Both the position numbers and the translations under genes were made by a program. From Myxococcales bacterium (GTDB lineage Bacteria > Myxococcota > Polyangia > Fen-1088): a DNA stretch of 8,905 bases. The DNA lies in assembly GCA_003155465.1 (NCBI GenBank), contig PMCR01000476.1, forward strand, positions 1 through 8,905, given 5' to 3'. Below the pieces are notes generated by a model. That model did not search any database, was not told the origin of the DNA, and saw only the letters and a list, made by a program, of their open reading frames with translations. Position 1 is the first letter of the stretch; every line of letters begins with the position of its first letter. Shown here piece after piece: positions 1-7,117 of the stretch.

Positions 1-170
1 CGGCACCCCTTCGGGGACTTCGGACCTGCCCGCCCTGCCACCCGGCCCCCGTGCGCTTCGCGCCCGGCCTCGCCGGAACCGTGGCCGGTCCCGGCCCTCC
101 GGCCCCGGCCTCCGGCTCCGCCGCCGTCGACCCGGCCGCTCAACCAGCTACGAACTTGCGAGAGGCGGTA
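1..170. other. GC-rich low-complexity stretch without a recognisable gene
   Basis: This stretch lies just downstream of the stop codon of the minus-strand glycosyltransferase gene. It is almost entirely C and G between about 38 and 140 and repeats the motif CCGGCC many times. A near-perfect inverted repeat, GGCCGG-TC-CCGGCC, sits at 83-96. A small CCC-TTCG-GGG hairpin sits near position 8. Neither is followed by a T tract on either strand, so neither is a convincing intrinsic terminator. An open frame runs through on the plus strand from the window edge, but it is Pro/Ala/Gly-rich and continues as an antisense shadow of the next gene. I therefore do not call it a gene. The tail of a plus-strand gene entering from the left cannot be excluded. 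Confidence 0.4.
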
Positions 171-1682
171 CTAGTCACCGATCGGTTTGCCTCCGTCAGC
201 CGCGGGGGGGACTGGCATGGGGCCAGGGGGATGGCAGGCGGGTGCACCATAGGGGAAGGCAGCCAGCGCCTGCCGCGCACGCGTGACGGGGGCAAAGGTG
301 CGCCACCGCCACTTCGCCGCGCGAAAGACATGCGCCAGCAGGACGGCCAGCAGCGCCAGCGAGAGTGCATCAGTCCTGAAACGGTAGCGATGGACTTCCC
401 AGGTGAACAGAATCAAGGGCACGTTGAACCCGAGAATGGTTGCCGCCAGATAGCCACAGCCAGCGGTGAACGGTTTGGCGCTCTGCTTGCGCAGACCCCG
501 CATCACGACCAGCAGGGCGTAGCCAAGCGGCAGCAGCAACACGAAGGGAAGCACGTCCCGGGATGATGACGGACCGAACAGGGAGAAGGGGAACGCACGG
601 GCGACGCTTTCCAGCTTCCCGTAGCGGGGAATCCCCCAGCACTCATTGCCGGGCATGGTCAGCCAGGACCCCACCTTGGACGTGATGGGCGACACATACT
701 CGGGGTAGTTTCGCGTCGCGAAGAGCGCGTCGTTGACCAGACGGTCTGACATGTCGAGGTACATCTTGGCGTGAAGGTTCACGCCTCCGGTGGACTTGGT
801 TTCCGAGTCAAGCACGGGAATGCCCGTGAGATGGCTGTCGGCGCGCGGCTTCGGGCCGTGATACGGCTCGAACGGCCCGACCACCGCGAAGTCAGAGATG
901 TGGCCTTGGGCCGCCAGTTGCTTGCGCAACGGCAGTGGAATTCTATTGACGGAGATGAGCGCCAGATTGCCGGCCACGAAGTAGGTGTCGACGCTGAAGT
1001 GGCCGAAGACGATCAGGTTCTTCAGATAGACACCCATGACCAGCACCACCGGGAGCGCGCTGACAGCCAGGATTTTCCTCCACTTTTCGCGACGGAGAAG
1101 ACAGAGTGCCGAGACAACAGCCACCACCCAAAGACAGTGAAACCCGGCGACCGCCAAGGCCAGTGTCGCGGCCAAGCCGACGGCGGCGAACGCGGCAGGA
1201 AGCCTGCCGGTGGCCACGAACCAACAGAAGAAAAGGGCCGTGCCGCACAGGGAAGCCGCGGTGTAGAAGTCGTAGAACAGCCAGTGCTCGTAGGAGAGGT
1301 AGGGGGGGGACAGGATGAAGGCTGCGGTCAAGAGGAAGGCCAAAGTTCTCGGCACAGTCAGCCGCCGCATCAGTTCGAACAGCGCCAGGGCAAACCCGAG
1401 GCTGGTCAGATACTGGCAGGCAAGGAAAGCCGATGAATAGTTCTCGGGGAAAAGCTTGAGCACAAGACCGAGAAAGAGGTTGTAGAGCGGAGGCTGGGAA
1501 TGCAGATAGAAGACCGTCCTCAGAAGATCCTCGCGCAGCAGCTTGGGGTCCGCGTATTGCCAGTAGTAGAGGAGAGGATTCGTGTCCAACTTCCCCGTGG
1601 TCGAAGCCAAGAGGGCGCGCGAGACAATGAAGAGAGCGACCAGGCCGAGAAGTTGCCAATGCTCGCGGAAACGACGGCCCAT
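171..1682 (-). CDS. GT39/ArnT-like (GT-C fold) membrane glycosyltransferase, 503 aa
   Basis: This is a polytopic inner-membrane protein of about ten hydrophobic segments. It probably transfers a sugar from a polyprenyl-phosphate donor on the periplasmic side. The first hydrophobic helix (about residues 11-27) is followed by a loop with D33 (TGKLDTNPLLYY) and HSQPPLYNLF at 61-70. This matches the acidic first-loop residue and H-x-P-P-L element of the PMT/ArnT (GT39) superfamily. A long extracytoplasmic loop covers about 225-375. Near the C-terminus, EVHRYRFRTDALSLALL (about 429-445) resembles the E-x-x-R-Y-R-F segment before the last helices in this group. The open frame extends upstream to 1940, but those 86 residues are soluble, Arg/Pro-rich and overlap the preceding gene. 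The ATG at 1682 shares its A with that gene's TGA (TGATG), so translational coupling fixes this start. A G8 run at 1302-1309 and a G7 run at 204-210 lie inside the gene without breaking the frame. The acceptor is unknown. Confidence 0.8.
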   Translation of the reverse strand: MGRRFREHWQLLGLVALFIVSRALLASTTGKLDTNPLLYYWQYADPKLLREDLLRTVFYLHSQPPLYNLFLGLVLKLFPENYSSAFLACQYLTSLGFALALFELMRRLTVPRTLAFLLTAAFILSPPYLSYEHWLFYDFYTAASLCGTALFFCWFVATGRLPAAFAAVGLAATLALAVAGFHCLWVVAVVSALCLLRREKWRKILAVSALPVVLVMGVYLKNLIVFGHFSVDTYFVAGNLALISVNRIPLPLRKQLAAQGHISDFAVVGPFEPYHGPKPRADSHLTGIPVLDSETKSTGGVNLHAKMYLDMSDRLVNDALFATRNYPEYVSPITSKVGSWLTMPGNECWGIPRYGKLESVARAFPFSLFGPSSSRDVLPFVLLLPLGYALLVVMRGLRKQSAKPFTAGCGYLAATILGFNVPLILFTWEVHRYRFRTDALSLALLAVLLAHVFRAAKWRWRTFAPVTRARQALAAFPYGAPACHPPGPMPVPPAADGGKPIGD

Positions 1683-2689
1683 CAGAAGACTTTCACTTCC
1701 GCCAGGTGCAACGAGGTCGAGCGCAGAGCCCGCAGGCGAACATAGCGGGCGACGGTCGGGGGGAAAGTGGGCGCCCAGACGGTGAAGAGAAGGTCCCGCT
1801 GGGCTGCTCGCTGCCATTCCATCCGATCCACGCTCAGCTCGGCGGCCAGGGGGACGGCGCGTTCCAGACAGCAATCCAGGCGGTTCTTGACCCAAAGGCC
1901 CCGTACCGGCACCGGTGTGCCGAGATCGATCTCGAACCACGGCTCCAGCTCCTCCGCGGTGTGGAAGAGGAGGTCGGCGGAAAACATGGCGGGCAGAACA
2001 CTGCTGGTCTTCCAGGCCTTTCCCCGTGCAAGATCAATCGGACCCGCAAGAAGGTGGCCGAGCGCCGCAATCGCCGTGATGGTGGCGAGAAACGCGAAGG
2101 CCGAGAAGAGGATGCGCCACGTGCGCCAGGCCAAGGCGCGCTGCAATCTGCACTCCGGGGTTTGCTCGAGCAGCGCATGCGCCATCTTCTGCGCCAGATG
2201 CACAAGCGCGATCGGCTCGCCGAGCGGCGCTTTCGCCATCACGTCCGCAAGCAGCCCGGCGCGCAGGCGGTCGAAGTTCGCGGGTCCTCCCACCGCCTGT
2301 TCCAGCATCGGTTGCGCAGGCCCGTCGAGGGTAGCCGCCAGGGTTGCATGGGCCGGGGCATCCTGCAGCAGCAGGGCCGAGATCGCCCGGTGGTATAGTG
2401 TGAAGGGCGGCTCTGCTGGGGCATCGTTCGTCGACGTCAGGACCCAGTCGGCCACGTCGACAAAGGCACGCGCCCGGGCCAGGGCCGCCCGACGCTCGGG
2501 TGGCGTGCGAGCGGTCTCTTCGCGCAGCCGTCTGAGTGTGTCGCGCTGGGAAAGCCACTCCAGAAACTCCCGCCACGGAAGCCCCTGGGGCAAAGTTCCG
2601 GCCGGCGCCGGCTGGGTCGTCCCTGTCCCGGAGGGAAGGTCTTGCGCCGGTGCGCCGTCGGGTGAAGGGGGAGCCGTCTCGCTGGTCAT
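1682..2689 (-). CDS. Single-pass membrane protein with C-terminal discoidin (F5/8 type C)-like domain, 335 aa
   Basis: Residues 1-35 are Pro/Thr/Ser/Gly-rich and disordered-looking. Residues about 36-190 are a helical, Ala/Leu/Arg-rich soluble region with no family I recognise. One hydrophobic segment, ILFSAFAFLATITAIAALG, spans about 193-211. From about 217 to 335 the sequence looks like a galactose-binding/discoidin fold: WFEIDLGTPVPVRGLWVKNR at 251-270, then VARYVRLRAL at 313-322 and a closing LHLAEVKVF strand. Arg-rich residues precede the helix, which suggests an N-in topology with the discoidin-like domain in the periplasm. The gene lies between two GT-C-like genes and overlaps the downstream one by one base (TGATG), so it is probably made with that glycosyltransferase. 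It may bind carbohydrate or scaffold the enzyme (inference). The ATG at 2689 has no Shine-Dalgarno sequence upstream. The same frame continues past one TGA to an ATG overlapping the previous stop codon. Confidence 0.7.
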   Translation of the reverse strand: MTSETAPPSPDGAPAQDLPSGTGTTQPAPAGTLPQGLPWREFLEWLSQRDTLRRLREETARTPPERRAALARARAFVDVADWVLTSTNDAPAEPPFTLYHRAISALLLQDAPAHATLAATLDGPAQPMLEQAVGGPANFDRLRAGLLADVMAKAPLGEPIALVHLAQKMAHALLEQTPECRLQRALAWRTWRILFSAFAFLATITAIAALGHLLAGPIDLARGKAWKTSSVLPAMFSADLLFHTAEELEPWFEIDLGTPVPVRGLWVKNRLDCCLERAVPLAAELSVDRMEWQRAAQRDLLFTVWAPTFPPTVARYVRLRALRSTSLHLAEVKVF

Positions 2690-2707
2690 GGGACAGTCAA
2701 CCGTGTT

Positions 2708-2758
2708 TCAAAGGGTTCGGGAGAGCCACATCGGGAACAGACTAGCCTGCTTGGTCAT
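2708..2758 (-). other. 16-codon mini-ORF coupled (ATGA) to the upstream gene
   Basis: The ATG at 2758-2756 overlaps the TGA of the upstream 567-aa gene as ATGA. It opens 16 codons (MTKQASLFPMWLSRTL) that end in TGA at 2710-2708. The frame is the same as that of the following discoidin gene, with no other stop between 2708 and that gene's ATG at 2689. It could be a leader peptide that allows reinitiation, or the true original start of the discoidin gene interrupted by a single stop through mutation or base-call error. A 10-nt direct repeat (tggtcatggg) marks both candidate start sites, at 2683-2692 and 2752-2761. Confidence 0.3.
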
Positions 2759-4458
2759 GGGGGGGAATTCCAAGTGCGCAACGTTGCCCGCTCGCGCTCG
2801 AAGTTGATCACGTTGAACCCACTTGTGCGCAGGGCCTGCAACTTGTCTGGTGCCACGCGATCAACGACGATAATGTTTTGCACCCCGCTGTGGTCGAGCA
2901 GGGCGATGTAGTGGGGCAGATCATTCTTGAATGCCCGATCGAGCTCGCCGGCCCAGACCAGCTCTCCCGCGGCGTGGCGCGCCAAGCAGCCGTTGGTCAT
3001 TGGATAGCCATGCAGGGTTTGCAGCACCGCCTGCGCACACGGTTTTTCGGCCAGCGGTAGGAAGGTGACGGGGGCCGGCTTGAGTTGCGCAAGCTCCTCG
3101 GCCGGAATCTGGAAATGGCCGTGCGTGACAGGCGCCGGCGAGTAGGTTTCGAGGGCGGTCCACCCCAGAATGGCGGCCCAGACCGCCAGGCCGGAAGCCT
3201 TTGAGAAACGCTTTTCGAAGATCGCCAAGATGCGCCTCAACCCCGCGGCGCTGATGGGGACGAACAGAAACATGGCAACCGTTGCCATGCGAACCGGACA
3301 ACGGTTCTGGTCGAAGGGAGGGATCTTCATCAGCCAGGTGTACGGCAGCGGGATGGGAAGGTCCTGGTCGAAGACCTTGAGGAATGGTCCAAGGCTCAGA
3401 ACCACGAACGTCGCACCCGCGACGAGTAGGCCGGTGTGATAGCGGGCCCGCGGCCGCCAAAGGCCGACGATGAAGCACAGGAGGAAGGGATAGCCCAGGA
3501 AGATCTCGAATCCCCCAAAGCCGGTGGTGACCTTCTGTTGCCACGGCAGCAACAGATCGCCGTAGAGCCACGTCGTGTGGCGGGAGGGCAAGATGTATCC
3601 GGCCAGGTTGGCCGAGACATTATAGTAGTCCATCGCCTCGGGCAGAAGCGTGTCGCATCTCACGTACTCGTAGAGCAGCGGTGAGAGAATGCCGATGAAC
3701 ACCAGCAGGCCCACGATCAGGGTCCGGCGGCCCAGGGTTCGCAGCAGGCCCAGAAGCGCAGGACGCGTGTTCTTGCCGACCAGCGCGGCCGTGCCGAAGA
3801 CAGCGATAGCAAGCAGGATGCTGACGAAGAGTTCGGTGAAGTAGGCTGCACTGGCCAGTGCCAAGGCAGCGAACACAGCTCGAACCCGAGAGGGTGCTTG
3901 GCACAGGCGAATGACCAGCAGCGCACAGAGCGGCATGAAGAATCCGGCCAGCAGGTTCAGATGCGTGGCGTGCAGGTAGTAGAAGTCGGAGAACGCATAT
4001 CCGACGGCCGGGACGATGGACACGCAGACGCCGAAGCCAAGGGCGCGAAGGGTGAGATAGGAAAGAAGAAGCAGGAGCGTGTAGCTCAGCCAGACCAGGA
4101 GGTTGAAGGCGTAGATGGGGTAGAGGGGATGATTTCCACTGAGCAGTCGAATCAGCAGGGTGACCGGAACGAAGCCGGACACGAGCGTATGCTTCGCAAG
4201 GTTTACGCCGATGGGGTAGTAGAGTCGCTTGGTCTGAAATGGGTTCTTCGCGTGCAGGACCGAATCCGCGACGTGCCAGAGATTCCACACCATCTGGCCC
4301 GAGTCCTGCGGATCACCCTGGTCGAACGCGATCCCGTCGAAGGGCACCACGAGGTCCCGGATCATCGCCAGCGAGAAGACCGCACAGCAGACGAACAGGA
4401 CTGCGAACCTGAACCCCCGACTGGTGATGACCTTCGCAAACGCCCCAGCCGGTGCCAT
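2755..4458 (-). CDS. Polytopic membrane protein, GT-C-like family, 567 aa
   Basis: This is a large integral membrane protein with about ten to twelve hydrophobic segments and a soluble C-terminal part (about 440-567). The first helix is about residues 17-33. The following loop carries an acidic residue and a conserved-looking block: DPQDSGQMVWNLW at 49-61, then KNPFQTKRLYYPIGVNLAKH at 71-90. This Asp-...-NPF-...-YYPxGxNL pattern is typical of uncharacterised bacterial and archaeal membrane proteins related to GT-C glycosyltransferases. PPFDQNRCPVRM at 380-391 resembles the R-x-P-x-R motif before the last helices in that group. The frame extends upstream to a GTG at 4521. I prefer the ATG at 4458 because GAGAGGAAG directly precedes it and the extra 21 residues are Pro/Ser-rich without a ribosome-binding site. 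It is the first gene of the minus-strand operon. A G7 run (2759-2765) lies just before its stop codon. Donor, acceptor and enzymatic activity cannot be read from the sequence. Confidence 0.75.
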   Translation of the reverse strand: MAPAGAFAKVITSRGFRFAVLFVCCAVFSLAMIRDLVVPFDGIAFDQGDPQDSGQMVWNLWHVADSVLHAKNPFQTKRLYYPIGVNLAKHTLVSGFVPVTLLIRLLSGNHPLYPIYAFNLLVWLSYTLLLLLSYLTLRALGFGVCVSIVPAVGYAFSDFYYLHATHLNLLAGFFMPLCALLVIRLCQAPSRVRAVFAALALASAAYFTELFVSILLAIAVFGTAALVGKNTRPALLGLLRTLGRRTLIVGLLVFIGILSPLLYEYVRCDTLLPEAMDYYNVSANLAGYILPSRHTTWLYGDLLLPWQQKVTTGFGGFEIFLGYPFLLCFIVGLWRPRARYHTGLLVAGATFVVLSLGPFLKVFDQDLPIPLPYTWLMKIPPFDQNRCPVRMATVAMFLFVPISAAGLRRILAIFEKRFSKASGLAVWAAILGWTALETYSPAPVTHGHFQIPAEELAQLKPAPVTFLPLAEKPCAQAVLQTLHGYPMTNGCLARHAAGELVWAGELDRAFKNDLPHYIALLDHSGVQNIIVVDRVAPDKLQALRTSGFNVINFERERATLRTWNSPP

Positions 4459-4707
4459 CTTCCTCTCTGACGCAGGGCGATTGTGGGACAGTCCAGCCGG
4501 TTCGGGGATCGATGTGTTCACGCAGGGGCTCGACGGGGATGGGCCGTACCATCTTACCCGCCGGCCGCTCGTGGATCCAGCGGCTGCAGGTGGAAGGCGG
4601 ATTCGCGAGTTGTTGGGGTCGTGCTACGCTGAGATTTCTCTGCGGCGCGGTCGCCGTGGGGTACGTCCACCGATGGACGCTGACGAGCAAGTTTGCCGAG
4701 GGCCGAC
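4459..4707. promoter_or_regulatory. Divergent intergenic region with candidate promoters
   Basis: This 249-bp gap separates two divergently transcribed membrane-protein genes and should hold both promoters. On the plus strand the best candidate is an extended -10, TGCTACGCT at 4622-4630. A weak -35 (TTCGCG, 4602-4607) lies 17 bp upstream, which would put the transcript start near 4637. On the minus strand, TAAGAT (4556-4551) could be a -10, with a poor -35 (TGGATC, 4579-4574). An inverted repeat, GCCGCT-N9-AGCGGC, at about 4564-4584 lies between them and could be an operator or simply chance in GC-rich DNA. No sigma-54 motif was seen. All of this is by eye and weak. Confidence 0.25.
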
Positions 4708-6486
4708 ATGAAGATCTCTTTCGATATCCAGTTCAACAAAACGTCATTCTGGCGGAAGGCGGCGGTGGCCGCGCCCATCGTCGTCGGGATTGCCCTTCTG
4801 GGCGTGAGCCTACACAAGCGCAGCCTGATGGAACCGTTCTTCGTCCACGGCACCTACTTCGTGCTTTTGACCATGGTGGCGTTCTGGGCGTCGACGTACA
4901 TTGTCGCCCTCAAGGGCACGAAGAAGGAGACGCTGGTGGCGTGGCTGAAGGACAACTGGCGGGGCCTCGTCCTGGCGGCCGCGGTCTCGCTGGTTGCCAT
5001 CCTGGCGATTGAGCCAGCCCTGCGCATTCTGGCCGATGAAACCAATCTGGTTGGCGTGTCCAAGAACCTGCATTTCAACAAGACCGCCGACTTCGCGACC
5101 ACCGGCAAGTGGTACTACGAGGCCTACTGGAACCTGAACGTAACCCTGGATCGGCGCCCGGCGCTTTTTCCGTTCCTGGTGAGCCTTGTCCACGCGATCC
5201 TGGGCTACAGCTACACCAACGCCTTCCACGTCAACGCCATCGTCATTCCCCTGTTTGTTTTCGTCGCCTACCGCTTGGCCAAGTCCCTGGGCGGCGAGGT
5301 CTTCGGCATTCTGGCCGGCGCCTTCGTGATGGCCCATCCCATCACGCTGCTATCGGCCCGCTCGGGTGGCTTTGACGTGATGGCGGGATTCTTCGCCTTG
5401 GTCTGCGTCAAGCATTTTTTCGACTATGCCCAGTCGCCCACGGCCAACCGCCTGGCCCTGCTGTGGCTTAACCTGTGCATGCTGGCGCACATCCGCTACG
5501 AAGGCGCTGCCTCGCTTGTGGCTTCCTTCGTGGTTCTGCTCGCTCTGCGCATGGTCAAGTGGGAGCATGTGAAGCCCTACATTTTCGTCTATGCGTTCAC
5601 CCCTATCTTCCTTCTGCCCCGTGTCTGGCAGACGATCTTGAAGGCCGACGACGGCGAGCAGCCGCTGGGTACGGTTCTGTTCGGCTGGCAGCATCTGGTC
5701 GAGAACACTCGCGACTACTTCGGCCTCTTGCGCACGCCGTTCGATTTTCGTCGGCCGCACTCGGCCTTGCTGCTGGCGCTGGGCCTGGTGGGCTGCCTGG
5801 TGGTGATGCGCTCGCTGTGGAAGCTGGCCCACGAACGCGAGCGCAAGGTTGTCCAGGAACGCTTCGCCATTTTCGCGATTGTCTGGGTGGGCGTGATGGC
5901 GGCGATCTTCTTCGCCTACCGCTGGGGCAAACCCCTGCACCCGGCGTCGGCGCGGCTGTTCGTGCCTCTCGACGCATTTTTCTCGCTGATGGCCGCGTGG
6001 TTGGTGGCGTTGCTCTGCCGGCGTGTGCCGCTTTGGTTGCCCTCGCTGGTGGCGGCTGCGGCGGTATTCCTGCACGTGTCGGTGGCCGGCGAAGGCCGCT
6101 TGATCAACGAGTTGACCCTGACCCGCCAGGCGGCCCAGATCTGGCGCTACTTCGCCCAGCTCAATGACAAGAACATCATGGTGGTGACCGACCGTCCGGG
6201 GCTCTTCACCATCATGGACTACGGCTCCATAGATCTGACAGTAGCCAAGCAAGGTCAGGATCTGTTGTTCGAGCTTTCCCGCCATCTCTACCGGGATGTC
6301 TTCGTCATTCAGGAAATTGATCTGACGACCAAGAAGCCTCTGCCGGATTTCGAGATCTGGCCCGAACGCAAGAAGGAATCCGTGCTTGAGTTCCAGAACG
6401 CGGAGAACTCGACGGTTCGGGTCGCGCGCGTGATACAAGAGCCGGCTCCGCCCCCTGGCCCGGCCGCGCAGCCAGGCCCGCCGTAG
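4708..6486 (+). CDS. GT-C family membrane glycosyltransferase, 592 aa
   Basis: This is a polytopic inner-membrane protein with two N-terminal helices (about 18-35 and 48-68) before the catalytic-type loop. The third helix (about 87-104) is followed by ADETNLVGVSKN (109-120). Its D110-E111 pair matches the acidic motif of the first loop in GT-C enzymes. RRPALFPFLVSLVHAILG (149-166) matches the R/H-P-P-L/F element that follows it in GT39-like proteins. About ten further hydrophobic segments run to about residue 460. A soluble tail follows (INELTLTRQAAQIWRYF, NIMVVTDRPG at 489-498) and ends in a Pro-rich stretch (PAPPPGPAAQPGPP). The protein probably transfers a lipid-linked sugar at the outer face of the inner membrane; substrate unknown. 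A TTG at 4693 lies in frame, but the ATG at 4708 has GAGGG five bases upstream and starts a typical Lys-containing N-terminus, so I chose it. It is divergent from the minus-strand operon and followed by a long gap, so it is probably monocistronic. Confidence 0.8.
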   Translation: MKISFDIQFNKTSFWRKAAVAAPIVVGIALLGVSLHKRSLMEPFFVHGTYFVLLTMVAFWASTYIVALKGTKKETLVAWLKDNWRGLVLAAAVSLVAILAIEPALRILADETNLVGVSKNLHFNKTADFATTGKWYYEAYWNLNVTLDRRPALFPFLVSLVHAILGYSYTNAFHVNAIVIPLFVFVAYRLAKSLGGEVFGILAGAFVMAHPITLLSARSGGFDVMAGFFALVCVKHFFDYAQSPTANRLALLWLNLCMLAHIRYEGAASLVASFVVLLALRMVKWEHVKPYIFVYAFTPIFLLPRVWQTILKADDGEQPLGTVLFGWQHLVENTRDYFGLLRTPFDFRRPHSALLLALGLVGCLVVMRSLWKLAHERERKVVQERFAIFAIVWVGVMAAIFFAYRWGKPLHPASARLFVPLDAFFSLMAAWLVALLCRRVPLWLPSLVAAAAVFLHVSVAGEGRLINELTLTRQAAQIWRYFAQLNDKNIMVVTDRPGLFTIMDYGSIDLTVAKQGQDLLFELSRHLYRDVFVIQEIDLTTKKPLPDFEIWPERKKESVLEFQNAENSTVRVARVIQEPAPPPGPAAQPGPP

Positions 6487-6515
6487 AAATTTCCGGTTAG
6501 TGGGCCCTGAAAAGT

Positions 6516-6530
6516 TTGCGGGGTCCGCAA
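6516..6530 (+). terminator. Small hairpin downstream of the 592-aa glycosyltransferase gene
   Basis: TTGCGG-GGT-CCGCAA forms a perfect 6-bp stem with a 3-nt loop, 30 nt after the stop codon. The sequence after it is gggcgttccg, so there is no T tract. It may help end or stabilise the transcript, but it is not a standard intrinsic terminator. Confidence 0.2.
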
Positions 6531-6550
6531 GGGCGTTCCGGGTACGAGGT

Positions 6551-6755
6551 GGTTTGAAGGGGCACACGAGGCCATATCGGCCTACCAAGAAGAAGGCATC
6601 CGGCTGCGAAATCACTGCAGTTTTCGCCGTTGTCGAACCTGGCCGGCGGCTTGCTTGCTGCAAATACTTGAGAGAATCCGCATGACCTCCCGCCCATCCC
6701 AAACATTCCGTCATCGGTGTGCGGCGACGATCGCGGTGGTGCCGTCCTGGTCGCG
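6551..6755 (+). repeat. Diverged direct repeat, copy A (5' region of a secreted-protein gene)
   Basis: This segment matches 6981-7187 in direct orientation. From 6612 to 6751 the alignment is gap-free at an offset of exactly 432 nt. By hand count about 112 of 140 positions agree (about 80%). The shared block GTGTGCGGCGACGAT (around 6717-6731) is identical in both copies. Upstream of 6612 similarity is weaker and needs small gaps, but GGTTTGAAG recurs (6551 and 6981). The repeat covers non-coding upstream sequence, a purine-rich ribosome-binding site (GAGAGAA here, GAGGGAA in copy B), the ATG and about 24 codons. It is a tandem-type partial gene duplication rather than a mobile element; no inverted ends or target duplications were seen. 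Confidence 0.75.
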
Positions 6756-6987
6756 TGCGGCATCGGGCTGCGCCGAGTTGGGGAAGGACGGATTTCGACG
6801 CTGTCACAACCCCGCATGCGTCACCTGCGCTCAATATGTGGCGCGAAAGCGACGATGTTTGACCTTGAAAAGGCACTTAATGGCGAAGCGCCATCCGGCT
6901 TGTCGACTGCGCCTGGTTTTCGCCCGGAGTGGCGCCGTAGACAAGCATCCCATGCAAGACACCAGAGGCGCACATGGCGCGGTTTGA
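6682..6987 (+). pseudogene. Decayed, truncated paralogue of the secreted protein gene (signal-peptide region only)
   Basis: The ATG at 6682 aligns with the ATG of the large secreted protein at 7114. The encoded start MTSRPSQTFRHRCAATIAVV parallels MTPSPSRAFRRWCAATIALV. The hydrophobic core then carries Pro and Arg where the intact copy has Leu (AVVPSWSRAASG against ALVLSWSLQGSA), and no A-x-A cleavage site remains. This would not make a good export signal. After about residue 28 the resemblance is lost apart from a possible AELGKDGFRRCHN against NELGADCEKGDRFCRLN, which would imply an internal deletion (weak). The frame ends after 101 codons in Arg/Cys/His-rich sequence with no domain. I read it as a gene remnant. 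A functional small protein is possible but less likely. Confidence 0.55.
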
Positions 6988-7117
6988 AGCATTGCTCGTG
7001 CACCAGAGGCTGACCACCGAGAATGTCGCCAAGCCGCGGATACTCACTGCGGTTTTCGTCGCTGGCGGACCTGGCCCGCGGCTTGCTCGCTGCAATGGCC
7101 TGAGGGAACTCGCATGA
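6974..7117 (+). other. 47-codon ORF overlapping the start of the secreted protein gene (ATGA)
   Basis: An ATG at 6974 opens 47 codons (starting MARFEALLVHQRLTTENVAK) whose TGA at 7115-7117 overlaps the next gene's ATG as ATGA. A corresponding frame ends identically at the decayed copy (TGA 6683-6685). The two tails share TAVF, PG-x-RLA, C and LRE-x-A. The substitutions between them are mostly non-synonymous, however, and I see no ribosome-binding site. This is probably a by-product of the DNA duplication rather than a gene. It could instead be a coupled leader peptide. Confidence 0.2.

Larger units (their letters stand above)
6487..7113. other. Gap without an intact gene; holds a duplicated 5' region and a gene remnant
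   Basis: Between the glycosyltransferase stop (TAG, 6484-6486) and the secreted-protein start (ATG, 7114) I find no complete gene with recognisable function. The open frames here on both strands are short, Arg/Cys/Pro-rich and mostly products of the duplicated segment. The gap contains a small hairpin (6516-6530), a first copy of a roughly 200-bp segment (6551-6755), a decayed gene start (6682 onward), about 200 bp of unassigned DNA and most of the second copy (6981-7187). The second copy carries the upstream region of the gene that follows. Confidence 0.6.

Noticed and set aside
51..566. 171-residue plus-strand open frame
   Set aside because: It is mostly antisense to the 503-aa gene, with low-complexity Pro/Ala/Gly at its start and no ribosome-binding site.
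1682..1940. 86-residue N-terminal extension of the 503-aa glycosyltransferase
   Set aside because: It is Arg/Pro/Gly-rich, lies out of frame inside the discoidin gene, and the TGATG junction gives a better start at 1682.
4459..4521. GTG start at 4521 giving a 588-aa version of the first operon gene
   Set aside because: There is no ribosome-binding site before the GTG, and the ATG at 4458 is preceded by GAGAGGAAG and by no needed domain.
5350..6876. 508-residue open frame on the minus strand
   Set aside because: It is antisense to the 592-aa glycosyltransferase, is Gln/Arg/His-rich and lacks domains. This is a typical high-GC shadow frame.
6892..6930. Possible third short copy of the upstream repeat (catccggct ... 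gttttcgcc)
   Set aside because: Only two 9-nt matches at similar spacing agree, and the sequence between and beyond them does not align. Chance cannot be excluded.
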